Below the pieces are notes generated by a model. That model was not told the origin of the DNA and made no database searches. It saw only the letters and a list, made by a program, of their open reading frames with translations. Positions 34,701 to 40,993 of a stretch of 55,103 nt of DNA are shown here, one piece after another (position 1 is the first letter of the stretch; each line of letters opens with the position of its first letter). The stretch comes from Paenibacillaceae bacterium (GTDB lineage: Bacteria > Bacillota > Bacilli > Paenibacillales > NBRC-103111): positions 1 to 55,103 of the forward strand of contig JAQSYI010000051.1 in assembly GCA_029256185.1 (NCBI GenBank). Direction: 5' to 3'. A program made the translations under genes and the position numbers.

Positions 34701-34714
34701 AGATCTGGCGGTGA
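28784..34714 (+). CDS. Giant secreted multidomain carbohydrate-active protein (1976 aa)
   Basis: An exported protein with a Sec signal peptide (residues 1-31, cleavage after AHA). Visible layout: a carbohydrate-binding-like jelly roll (about 40-175); a beta-sandwich (205-480); a helix-rich segment likely to be an alpha/alpha toroid (485-960, with WDTEDMAHYN and FNFWWHGEEQW) and the best candidate for a catalytic domain of a polysaccharide lyase or hydrolase; a small beta domain (960-1045); four tandem modules of about 105 residues (1162-1600), the second and third nearly identical; BspA-type leucine-rich repeats (1616-1750); and Ig-like domains (1750-1935). No LPXTG or intact SLH anchor is seen. 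No specific CAZy family is recognised. AAGGAGG supplies the ribosome site, and a cre lies upstream. Confidence 0.85.
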   Translation: MLRRMFSLLLAVLLLGQFVPQLAYTPTAHADDDPEPEERLHYYIPPNHFYRFGSWTLTGSFIMGRTTGSTPGDANPGDGGEPAIARVNIESTGQYKVWVRDRDFAANQPGTRSFHVEVDGVRAANKFGNHGQDGFRWTEVGVYTLEEGVHELSLIDTSAFYARCEGFFLTKDLNLVPSENLDELIDLADPEDPFDFLPPADFPEWATADVPSTQSAAIENEQVKVVFHKGTGQEGSLVQNEIFIKDNGQWLQVKGKTEQLGFLMMAAANSEFVGQDGQAVQFLQEVEVGANHAYTVISDFFRSGVPVWFIPNNFTKINDHKVELSFPSHSEAELKVFFEFDDRSVEPKVTLEAEFPEDGAYSFLLFNGNETAYEDFDTVTAPLLYVKKNVPDASTIIPESYLFTPMATLHYAEGNIRFGGKMMTSGIAMDPVSVPQDYAYPETSSFGLVLRGPEQDVRPQFTAPMFGSEHSLFEAGDSYSVSYRIINRSASWYDTFKHAAENLYNARDIRTNYFHSLNDAIYNATDLMMDDDYGGWDTEDMAHYNMEEKDLVTVSNSMAALQRYLLTEDETILDERAIPTLAYMLGRNRPHFRGTGDGGTSNYAGALPTPIGGPVNNYSTHVYGGLYEMTQGRMPFLLNRAVQSPAQQANLSGIADQAVMFKYTGDETYLNNLRTLADQYLEQHPNAGANRESRFVSGFVYGDYIPMVTTLLAAYEATGEQRYLDGAEQNAQLLLTGVWTTGYHDDYATTDYTVTQEKSGTRLLFANRFNFWWHGEEQWRLGNVDGEAKPAQLLGVPLETETAPGWLGGRIGMGTEHPATPGHGNVITMNNWAGMLTKLSVYTGDEFFYNMARNATIGRYGNYPGYYQDRIIFHQMKEDYPYTGPDFTSIYWHHIPVFISMLEDFLINSAWVKSEQQIEFPSLYQSGYAYFNSNQFGHAPGKFYGEEDMWLWLDRGIVEPDTVEIDYVAARKNGVLGVALMNEGNDAVTSTVTLGEKADPAGSYTGTATVYEADGSTSTLGVVNGAFTVTIPSKGIKSVVLHGLTAVKTPAYANPDFEYSNYTEGTTVEHTRGKGHVIQVTPESYYAYVYATDQNDTAQKAVLNYTIGGQSFTREKIGYPYEFLIKVDDPAESFRYELTLFKTGGGTEALGGGELRPYDFSHPGVAVSGNYVQMDTWVLSSSIDSGNNTLQLEVPAEDFFPLLPSANVLKGMKVNGVLTHKTDGSSKLLSSTIISNVANHTAGTLKLAVKPTASVPLAADDSYHIFLSVFVPEERVVDYEELDIAVTQVGMNASKKEIRLVVSQADFPFAVKENSLQGLKIKGTLTHKQDQSVLQLDSVIRSNEVRTGGTAVLVVEPTAEVPLKDYKDYNFAVKVRSPSHWGKMPQYEPVDITVTQTGMNASKKEIRLVVNQTDFPEPLEVNSLQGLKIKGTLTHKQDQSVLQLDSVIRGNEMRTATTVLVVEPTAAVPLADYKDYNFDVAVYFPLAGQASYEAPFDLDVTRAGIGQSPRTLRLVVPQSSFPVPLEELLPDGLRITGEFKNIADGTVLGLDSFVLSTEIKTNGTVVLVVPPTSRVVFKEYKNDEYTMSLTIHPQLEGIWNLEAEREGHFLYQINEDGQGATVTGYTGWGEAELPAVLGGLPVVAIGESAFQGKGLTRVLIPDSVRNIGYSAFRDNALTGIVLPEELEKAESSSFRLNALTEVVVEGADTVLGQRLLDFNPAALTILGYEGSTAQTYAVANGFAFQAIQPVEVSYQPNGREAWGKTASTVVSVTYGQPEVLAVWAPSMETPGAEADWQPVNGVQPVELAAGDGSWYLHVRAEDAAGRPVFASSPAFQLDNAAPVLEATVQQEGGAAYQSGTWASGTVTLAVYARDAGSGVAGIQLSLDGGVSWEEYQQGEEIVAEGSGVHTLLFRAEDNAGNVGEQAYTVQISTEEQQPAAAGYRKSGGADGSMQPLFSQAVDKTVGAQSSFSQIWR
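32620..33560 (+). repeat. Intragenic ~315-bp module repeats
   Basis: The second, third and fourth copies of the ~105-residue module. The second and third share long identical nucleotide blocks (for example TCGCTGCAGGGCTTGAAGAT and the stretch after it), indicating a recent duplication. The fourth is more diverged, and a first diverged copy precedes them near 32270. Confidence 0.75.
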
Positions 34715-34966
34715 ATCAAGCGGGCCCACCGCAATGTGGGGGAAGCGGCAGCCTGTGCGGCTCTGACAGCGGCGCGGCGGAGGTTGGCCTCCGGGTAAAG
34801 CGGCCCAGGCGGAACCGGATGAGCCTCTGAGGGAGACCACGCCGGGCACAAAAAGTGCAAAGTCCCTGAAGCCACGAATGGCGAAGCAGCTTCCGTGTGA
34901 CCGGTCCTGGAGCCGGATCACCCACAGCCTTACAAATGATGCCTAATGCGAGAATCCTTGGGACAG
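34715..34966 (+). pseudogene. Possible decayed SLH-domain remnant
   Basis: No intact gene is present. Translated across frames, the DNA after the giant gene gives pieces resembling an S-layer homology domain: FTDLAVNQAG (from about 34692), AHRNVGEAAACAALTA (from about 34724) and AEPDEPLRETT (from about 34802). These lie in three different frames but in SLH order. This suggests that the giant protein once had a C-terminal cell-wall anchor that was lost by frameshifts. The assignment is tentative. Confidence 0.3.
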
Positions 34967-35026
34967 CACTCCCCCTGCATGGTATAATGAAAGCAACATT
35001 TTTCATTATATCCAGCTGGGGGAGTG
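34967..35026. promoter_or_regulatory. 26-bp inverted repeat enclosing the Uma2 gene promoter
   Basis: Arms 34967-34992 and 35001-35026 match in 22 of 26 positions. The outer part is CACTCCCCC / GGGGGAGTG and the inner part TATAATGAAA / TTTCATTATA. The left arm holds the -10 box TATAAT (34983-34988), with a weak TTGGGA 19 bases upstream. The right arm holds a mirror-image TATAAT on the other strand and the GGGGGAG ribosome site. The symmetry suggests an operator or the relic of a small inverted-repeat element. Confidence 0.6.
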
Positions 35027-35033
35027 TTGGTTG

Positions 35034-35594
35034 ATGAACGGAGACAAGCCTTCCAAAAAACCGGTAGTAAAAGAAACGCAGGGCTTCTATGACCGGCCGG
35101 AGCGGTTCGAAATCATCGGAGGCATCCGTTATGATTTCCTGTCGTCTCCCAAGTATGTCCATCAGAAGGTGCTGACCAATTTTTATCTGGCTTTTCATAC
35201 CGCCTGCTGTCTGGATGGGGAAACGCTGCTCGCGCCTATGGATGTGCATTTCGATGAGGAGAATATTGTCCAGCCGGATGTGATCTACATCGCCAGGGAG
35301 AACAGGGGCATTATCCGGGACGGCTTCGTGTTCGGAGTTCCCGACCTGCTGGTGGAGATCTTGTCCAGAAGTACGGGGAGCCGTGACAAAACCATTAAGA
35401 AAGCCATGTACGAGCGCTTCGGAGTAAGGGAGTATTGGCTGGCCGATCCCGAGTACCGGGTGGTGGAGCAATATGTGCTGACAGAAGGCCGCTACCTCCA
35501 GGCCGCTGTACTTGCGGAGCATGACAGGCTGCAGGCTGCCACAGTGCCGTGCTTGACCATGGAGCTTTCCGCTATTTTTCCGGAGGAGGAGTGA
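35034..35594 (+). CDS. Uma2-family endonuclease (DUF820)
   Basis: A 186-residue PD-(D/E)XK-fold protein of the Uma2 group, abundant in cyanobacteria and some Firmicutes. Its biological role is unclear. The nuclease core is recognisable: Glu in RFEIIGG, Asp in VQPDVIYIA, Glu in DLLVEILSRST, then DKTIKKAMYERFGVREYWLADP. A TTG at 35031 directly before the ATG is also possible; GGGGGAG is 9 bases upstream of the ATG. It is a single-gene unit with its own symmetrical promoter and a strong terminator. Confidence 0.85.
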   Translation: MNGDKPSKKPVVKETQGFYDRPERFEIIGGIRYDFLSSPKYVHQKVLTNFYLAFHTACCLDGETLLAPMDVHFDEENIVQPDVIYIARENRGIIRDGFVFGVPDLLVEILSRSTGSRDKTIKKAMYERFGVREYWLADPEYRVVEQYVLTEGRYLQAAVLAEHDRLQAATVPCLTMELSAIFPEEE

Positions 35595-35626
35595 ACGGCC
35601 TGGGGTGACAGGGGGAAGGAAGCGAA

Positions 35627-35663
35627 CGAGCAGCGGAGTGCCATTCCGCTGCTCGATTTTTTT
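35627..35663 (+). terminator. Terminator after the Uma2 gene
   Basis: An 11-bp perfect stem (CGAGCAGCGGA / TCCGCTGCTCG), a 7-base loop, then A and seven T residues. Confidence 0.9.
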
Positions 35664-35879
35664 CAGCCGGAAAGTATAAAATCCTGAGAGGGGAGCGCAT
35701 TCTAAACGAAACAGTGCTGTTCTGCCAGGGTTTGATTAGGCGGCACCAATAGGCCATGTTTGCTTATTCGAAGGTATTTAAAAATATCAATACAAGATCA
35801 ATAAATTTTTAAAAAATGACAATCCGTTCTCCGGTATGATAAGAAGTGTAGAGAGAAGCTAGTGAAGGGAGCGGTTGCC
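35664..35879. other. AT-rich leader of the eight-gene sugar operon
   Basis: No gene is seen. A TATGAT box at 35835-35840 could be a -10 element for the downstream operon, but no suitable -35 is found 16-18 bases upstream. This is consistent with an activator-dependent promoter, for example controlled by the YesN-like regulator at the operon end. Confidence 0.35.
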
Positions 35880-36815
35880 GTGCTGCTGAAAGGACGAACT
35901 GCATTAGTGACGGGAGCGGCCGGAAAGATCGGAGCAGCTATAGCAAGGCGGCTGGCCGAAGAAGGCTGCAGGGTCATTATGACAGATATCAAGAGCCCGG
36001 AAGTGGAAGCGGTTGCCCGGGACCTGGAACGGGAATTGAAATTGCAACCGGTACTGGGAGCGGGACCCGCAGATGCATTGGAAGAGGGGCTTGCACCGCC
36101 ATATGGAGAAAGGCGTCTGCTGCCAAGCCGCCTGGACGTGACTTCCGAGGAAGAGGTAGCGCAGGTCTTCGCCGGTCTTGACCGGCTGGATATATTAGTG
36201 AATAACGCGGGTGTTACCCGGGCGAGTACGATTGCTGAGCTGACGCTGGCAGGGTGGAGGGAAGTTATCGATCTGAATCTGACCTCTGTCTTTCTCTGCA
36301 CCAAGCATGCGCTGCCCTTGCTCAGGCAATCCTCCTGTCCGGCAATTGTCAATATAGGCTCCATCAACGCCCTTCGCGCCAATCCTGGTTTTCCAGCTTA
36401 TTCGGCTGCCAAGAGCGGCATTATGGCCTTGACCCGGCAGTTGGTGATGGAGGGGGCGGCATGGGGGCTTCGGGCCAATTGTATTTCTCCGGCGTCGATT
36501 GTACCCAGGGAGCTTCAGAGCGAGCGGCAGCAGGACCCGGATCATCAGAGAAATGTGGATTGTTATCCCTTGGGGCGTCTGGGATATCCGGAGGATGTGG
36601 CCAATGCGGTCCTGTTCCTGGCTTCAGAGTTGTCCGCTTTTATTAACGGGGTGGATATTCCGCTCGATGGCGGGCTCTCCGCGATGGCACCCGGCGCGTT
36701 GATCCGTGACAAGTTGCGAGCCCGTTGGAAGCAGGGGCGTTACGCCTTTGTTCCCCAGGATGAGCAGATATTGGCGGAGCTTCCCACGGACAGCAGAAGG
36801 CGCAGGAATGAATAG
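35880..36815 (+). CDS. SDR family oxidoreductase
   Basis: Short-chain dehydrogenase of 311 residues, first gene of the eight-gene operon. The cofactor loop is TGAAGKIG and the catalytic residues lie in IGSINALRAN and PAYSAAKSG, with LDGG near the C-terminus. It is about 50 residues longer than a classical SDR, because of an insert after the second strand (about 50-78) and a basic tail. GTG 35880 has AAGGGAG 7 bases upstream; a GTG at 35862 is in frame but lacks a site. It probably oxidises a sugar or sugar acid; substrate unknown. It overlaps the epimerase gene by 8 bases. Confidence 0.88.
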   Translation: MLLKGRTALVTGAAGKIGAAIARRLAEEGCRVIMTDIKSPEVEAVARDLERELKLQPVLGAGPADALEEGLAPPYGERRLLPSRLDVTSEEEVAQVFAGLDRLDILVNNAGVTRASTIAELTLAGWREVIDLNLTSVFLCTKHALPLLRQSSCPAIVNIGSINALRANPGFPAYSAAKSGIMALTRQLVMEGAAWGLRANCISPASIVPRELQSERQQDPDHQRNVDCYPLGRLGYPEDVANAVLFLASELSAFINGVDIPLDGGLSAMAPGALIRDKLRARWKQGRYAFVPQDEQILAELPTDSRRRRNE

Positions 36816-37890
36816 CCGATACAGCGTCGCCATTAGGGAACAAGAGGGAGACGCCGTTCTGCAACTTAGGGATGAGCGTATGGACTGTACGGTGGAAATC
36901 GCGGCAGCAATCGGGATGAATGTGATCCGCTATACGCGGGGAAGGGGAGACATTATTCTTCCTCCGCCCTCGCTGGCTCAGTTGAAAGCGCTGCCCACCC
37001 GCTTCGGCATACCCGTATTGAGCCCGCCCGGCCGCACGAGCGGGGGGAAATTTCAATATGCCGGCCGCTCGTACCAGTTGCCTCTTACGCATCATCTCCA
37101 TCATCTTCATGGAGAGTTGAACAGACTGCCCTGGCAGGTAGAGCGTCATGGGGCGTCGGCCACGGACGGGGCATTCGTGGAGGCTGTCTATGCCTATCAC
37201 CGGGACCCGCAGCGGCATGCTTATTTTCCCCATAAGCTGGAGTACCGGCTTCGGTACAGGCTGAAGGACGGGGATTTATTTCTGGAAGGCAGCGCTCATA
37301 ATACGGGGGAAGAGATAGTTCCCTTTGCCCTTGGCTTCCATCCGTACTTCGTGTTTGCGGGAGACCTGGCCCATGTATTGCTGTATGCTCCTCCCGCCAC
37401 GGAATGGCCCAAGGACCGGGAGGGGCAGGCCATTGGGCCGCCTGAACCAACCCCATTGACGCTATCGCTTGCGCAGGGGGTTCCGCTGGCCGAGCTTAAG
37501 AGCAGCCTGAGCTTTCTGCGGCTGGAGCCGTACCCGGCTGCTGCTCCCGGGCAGGCGCACATTCCCGGGCAAGAGGCTCCTCCCGGTCCAACTGCCGCAT
37601 TCGGCTCTGCAGCCGTACCCGGCCCGGCTGCTCCCCAACCGGCCTCACAGAACTGCTGGATCATCGAGGACGGCTATGCCGCCAGACAGATCCGGCTGCA
37701 AACTGACACTCTCTTCTCCAACCTGGTGTTATTCAAGCCCCCTTGGGCCAACGCCATTTCCTTGGAGCCCCATACCTGCGTTCCGGACGCCTTCAATCTC
37801 CCTTGGGACAGCGGATTGACTGGGGCAAGAGGACTGGAGGCCGGGAGCAGCCAAGTATTTTCGTGGTCCATACAAGTGAAAGAGAGGTGA
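36808..37890 (+). CDS. Aldose 1-epimerase family protein
   Basis: Galactose-mutarotase-like protein of 360 residues interconverting sugar anomers. Candidate catalytic residues are the His in HHLHGELNRLPW, the His in LGFHPYF and the Glu in ISLEPHT. The unusual feature is a Pro/Ala/Gly-rich linker at about residues 240-281 made of PGQ- and PGP-type repeats, inserted between two strands of the beta-sandwich. AGAAGG is 7 bases upstream of the ATG, which overlaps the SDR stop. It probably supplies the correct anomer for the SDR or for the transported sugar. Confidence 0.8.
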   Translation: MNSRYSVAIREQEGDAVLQLRDERMDCTVEIAAAIGMNVIRYTRGRGDIILPPPSLAQLKALPTRFGIPVLSPPGRTSGGKFQYAGRSYQLPLTHHLHHLHGELNRLPWQVERHGASATDGAFVEAVYAYHRDPQRHAYFPHKLEYRLRYRLKDGDLFLEGSAHNTGEEIVPFALGFHPYFVFAGDLAHVLLYAPPATEWPKDREGQAIGPPEPTPLTLSLAQGVPLAELKSSLSFLRLEPYPAAAPGQAHIPGQEAPPGPTAAFGSAAVPGPAAPQPASQNCWIIEDGYAARQIRLQTDTLFSNLVLFKPPWANAISLEPHTCVPDAFNLPWDSGLTGARGLEAGSSQVFSWSIQVKER

Positions 37891-37895
37891 CGGCA

Positions 37896-39083
37896 ATGAA
37901 AATCGTCAGCATTGAAGGCTATATCGTCAAGCTGCCCCCGGCGGGTCCGGTGAAGACAACCGGCAGACGGTTCATTACCAAGGATTATTTCATTAACGAA
38001 GGAAGACGCTCCTGCGTATATTCCACCCATGCGGAGACGGTGTTCGTCAAAGTAACCACTGATGAAGGCATTGAAGGCTGGGGAGAGATATTGGCCCCCA
38101 CCAATCCGGAGGTAGTCTTAACCCTATTGAAGCATCATCTGGCACCCTTGGCATTGGGGCAGAATCCGCTGCAAAATCAGGTGCTGTGGGATAAAATGCT
38201 CGATACCCTGCGGGAACGGGGGTATACGGGAGGATATCTGGTGGATGCCATGGCAGGACTGGATATCGCCTTCTGGGATATCAAGGGCAAGGCCCTGAAT
38301 CTTCCAGTCTCGATGCTCTTGGGGGGCCAATACCGGGATAAGCTGAAGTGCTATTGCTCCAGCGTTCCGGGAGAGACTGTAGAGGAAAAGCTGGAGAATG
38401 TGGCGCGGATCAAGGAAGAGGGCTTCGATGCCGTCAAGATTCATACCTTCGGCTATGGCAAGACGAGAGATCTGGAGCTGCTGCATGCGCTCCGCCGCAC
38501 TTATAATACGGATCAACTGGATATCATGTATGATGCCCACGGGAAGCTGAATCATACAGAGGCTTATACGCTGGGAAGAGCGCTCAGCGAAATGGATGCC
38601 CTGTTCTTCGAGACTCCGCTGACCTTCGAGGATCTTCCCGGCCACCGCAAGCTGGCTGAAGCGGTGGATGTGGCCATAGCGGTGGGTGAGCCATTGCGCA
38701 CCATCTATACCTTCCGGGAATGGATCGTCTCCGGAGCGGTGGAGGTGGTCCAGCCTGATATGGGACGCAACGGCATCACGGAGATGATGCGGATTGCCAC
38801 GCTGGCAGAAGCCCATCATATCCCGTTCGCTCCCCATCTCAGCGCCCATCAGGCAATCGGCCATGCCGCATCCATTCATGTGTCGGCAGCCGTCTCCAAT
38901 TTCCTGCTGTACGAATACCAGCCTAATGCCCTGAAGGCTTGCGCCCCGTACTGTCATTCCTCATTCCGGTTGGAGAAGGGGTACCTGACGGTGCCGGATG
39001 CTCCCGGGCTGGGCGTGGAGATCGATGAACAGGCCTTGCAACCATTTGTAACCGGCAGCTTTAAGGAGGGGGAAGGAAAATGA
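37896..39083 (+). CDS. Enolase-superfamily sugar-acid dehydratase
   Basis: Mandelate racemase-family protein of 395 residues, predicted to dehydrate an aldonic or uronic acid. Acid/base residues lie in KIHTFGYGK. Metal-ligand sites are DAHGKL (Asp212), ETPL (Glu near 238) and VGEPL (Glu near 263), followed by QPDMGRNGITE and PFAPHLSA. It differs from the dehydratase at 22684-23844 in nearly every motif, so the two probably act on different acids. The start is 37896 with AGAGAGGTGA upstream. It overlaps the first permease gene by 4 bases. Confidence 0.88.
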   Translation: MKIVSIEGYIVKLPPAGPVKTTGRRFITKDYFINEGRRSCVYSTHAETVFVKVTTDEGIEGWGEILAPTNPEVVLTLLKHHLAPLALGQNPLQNQVLWDKMLDTLRERGYTGGYLVDAMAGLDIAFWDIKGKALNLPVSMLLGGQYRDKLKCYCSSVPGETVEEKLENVARIKEEGFDAVKIHTFGYGKTRDLELLHALRRTYNTDQLDIMYDAHGKLNHTEAYTLGRALSEMDALFFETPLTFEDLPGHRKLAEAVDVAIAVGEPLRTIYTFREWIVSGAVEVVQPDMGRNGITEMMRIATLAEAHHIPFAPHLSAHQAIGHAASIHVSAAVSNFLLYEYQPNALKACAPYCHSSFRLEKGYLTVPDAPGLGVEIDEQALQPFVTGSFKEGEGK

Positions 39084-40030
39084 ATGTCGCTCTGGCAACA
39101 GAAAAACAACGGGTGAAGCCCACGGTGCTTACCAAGCTCATGCGCAACATCCGCCGGTATAAGATCATGTATTTGCTGCTCGTTCCCGGCCTGGCTTACT
39201 TTACCATCTTCAAGTATGTCCCCATGTTCGGTCTTATCCTTTCCTTCAAAAAATATAATGTGGTGCTGGGCTTCTGGGACAGCCCCTGGGTGGGGATGGC
39301 CAACTTCAACCAGTTCTTCCAGGGAGCCTATTTCGGGGACCTGATCCAAAACACCGTGCTCATTTCCCTTTATAAGCTGGTGTTCGGATTTTCCGCTCCG
39401 GTGCTCCTGGCTCTTATGCTCAACGAAATAAACAAGCAGTGGTTCAAGCGGATCGTCCAAACCATCACGTATCTGCCTCACTTCCTGTCATGGGTAATCG
39501 TCTATGGTCTGATGCTGGCCCTGCTGTCTCCTGGTGAGGGAGTAGTCAATATTGTCCTGAAGCAGATGGGGTATGAAAGTATTTCCTTCCTCACATCCCC
39601 CAACTGGGCCCGGTTCCTGGTGGTGGCATCGGATATCTGGAAGGAGATCGGCTGGGGCGCGATTCTGTATCTGGCCGCGCTGGCAGGGATTGATCCCAGC
39701 CTGTACGAGTCCGCCCGGATGGACGGCGCATCCAAATGGAGACAGATATGGCATGTCACCTTACCAGGCATCCGAAACGTAATTATCGTATTGATGATTA
39801 TCAAGCTAAGCCATATTCTCGATGCCGGCTTCGATCAAATCTTCATGATGGCCAATGTCTTTAACCAGGAGAAGATCGATATTATTGACACCTGGGTCTA
39901 CCGCGAGGGTGTACAGCGGCTGCAGATGGGGATTGCCACGGCAGTGGGCATGTTCAAATCTCTCATCGGACTGGTGCTGGTTGTGAGCGCCAATGAACTG
40001 GCCAAAAAATTCGATGGACAAATCTGGTGA
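39080..40030 (+). CDS. Sugar ABC transporter permease (LplB-like)
   Basis: CUT1-type ABC permease of 316 residues with six predicted membrane segments. The cytoplasmic EAA loop reads ESARMDGASKWRQIWHVTLPGI-like and contacts the ATPase. It pairs with the permease 18 bases downstream and the lipoprotein further on. No ATP-binding gene is in the operon; in Bacillales such transporters commonly share a distant MsmX-type ATPase. Confidence 0.93.
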   Translation: MNVALATEKQRVKPTVLTKLMRNIRRYKIMYLLLVPGLAYFTIFKYVPMFGLILSFKKYNVVLGFWDSPWVGMANFNQFFQGAYFGDLIQNTVLISLYKLVFGFSAPVLLALMLNEINKQWFKRIVQTITYLPHFLSWVIVYGLMLALLSPGEGVVNIVLKQMGYESISFLTSPNWARFLVVASDIWKEIGWGAILYLAALAGIDPSLYESARMDGASKWRQIWHVTLPGIRNVIIVLMIIKLSHILDAGFDQIFMMANVFNQEKIDIIDTWVYREGVQRLQMGIATAVGMFKSLIGLVLVVSANELAKKFDGQIW

Positions 40031-40048
40031 CAATGAAGGAGGTGCCTC

Positions 40049-40927
40049 ATGGAATATCTTACACCCGGTGAAAAAATCGCCAAGGTTTTCAATTATGTGC
40101 TGTTGGTCTTGCTTGCTGTAGCCTGCCTGTTTCCCTTTTATTATGTGATCGTCATCTCCATGTCTCCGGAATCGGAGGTTGTCCGCAAAGGAATCGTCCT
40201 GTTTCCCGAGACGGTCACATGGAATGCCTACAGGGAGATGTTCCGGGAGAGCTATGCGTTGGATCAAGCCTATAAGGTTACACTATTCCGGACAATTGTA
40301 GGAACCACGCTTAATCTGCTGGTTACCTTCATGACCGCGTATCCCTTGTCCAAGAAGATGCTGCCGGGAAGATCTGTCTTCATGTTCTACATCGTATTCA
40401 CCATGCTGTTCAGCGGTGGGATGATTCCCACCTACCTGGTGGTACAGAGCCTGGGACTCACCAACACCATCTGGGCGCTGATTGTCCCTGGCTTGGTGGG
40501 AGCGTTCAACGTGATTATTATGAAGAGCTTCTTCGAGCAGCTGCCTCCGGAGATTGAGGAATCCGCCAAGGTGGACGGCGCCGGAGAACTGCAGACCATG
40601 GCCCGCATTGTATTTCCCTTAACCATGCCGGTTATGGCCACTGTAGGCCTGTTCTATATGGTGTTTCATTGGAACAGCTACTTTGACGGGGTCATGTATA
40701 TCAGCAAGCCGGAGCTGAATCCGCTGCAGGTGGTGCTGCGCACCATTCTTCTCAGCGTGCAGCAGCAGAACACGGAGGTCAACCAATACAGCGACGAGCA
40801 TCTGGTAAGCTCCCACGCCATCAAGATGGCAGCTGTTGTCTTAACCACCGTCCCCATCCTGCTGGTATACCCGTTCATCCAGAAGTATTTCACCAAGGGC
40901 GCTATGCTTGGGGCAGTAAAAGGATAA
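40049..40927 (+). CDS. Sugar ABC transporter permease (YtcP/LplC-like)
   Basis: Second CUT1 permease, 292 residues, about six membrane segments, with the EAA loop ESAKVDGAGELQTMARIVFP and the usual C-terminal block FIQKYFTKGAMLGAVKG. AAGGAGGTG lies 8 bases before the ATG. It forms the membrane channel with the preceding gene product. Confidence 0.93.
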   Translation: MEYLTPGEKIAKVFNYVLLVLLAVACLFPFYYVIVISMSPESEVVRKGIVLFPETVTWNAYREMFRESYALDQAYKVTLFRTIVGTTLNLLVTFMTAYPLSKKMLPGRSVFMFYIVFTMLFSGGMIPTYLVVQSLGLTNTIWALIVPGLVGAFNVIIMKSFFEQLPPEIEESAKVDGAGELQTMARIVFPLTMPVMATVGLFYMVFHWNSYFDGVMYISKPELNPLQVVLRTILLSVQQQNTEVNQYSDEHLVSSHAIKMAAVVLTTVPILLVYPFIQKYFTKGAMLGAVKG

Positions 40928-40945
40928 TGCCGCTTTACCGGCATT
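40926..40945 (+). terminator. Intercistronic hairpin before the binding-protein gene
   Basis: AATGCCG / CGGCATT, a perfect 7-bp stem with a 6-base loop and no T run. It is more likely an mRNA processing or stability element than a full terminator. Confidence 0.5.
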
Positions 40946-40993
40946 GACCTTATTCCTTATATTCCACTATGATTAAAAAAAGGGGAGATGTGC

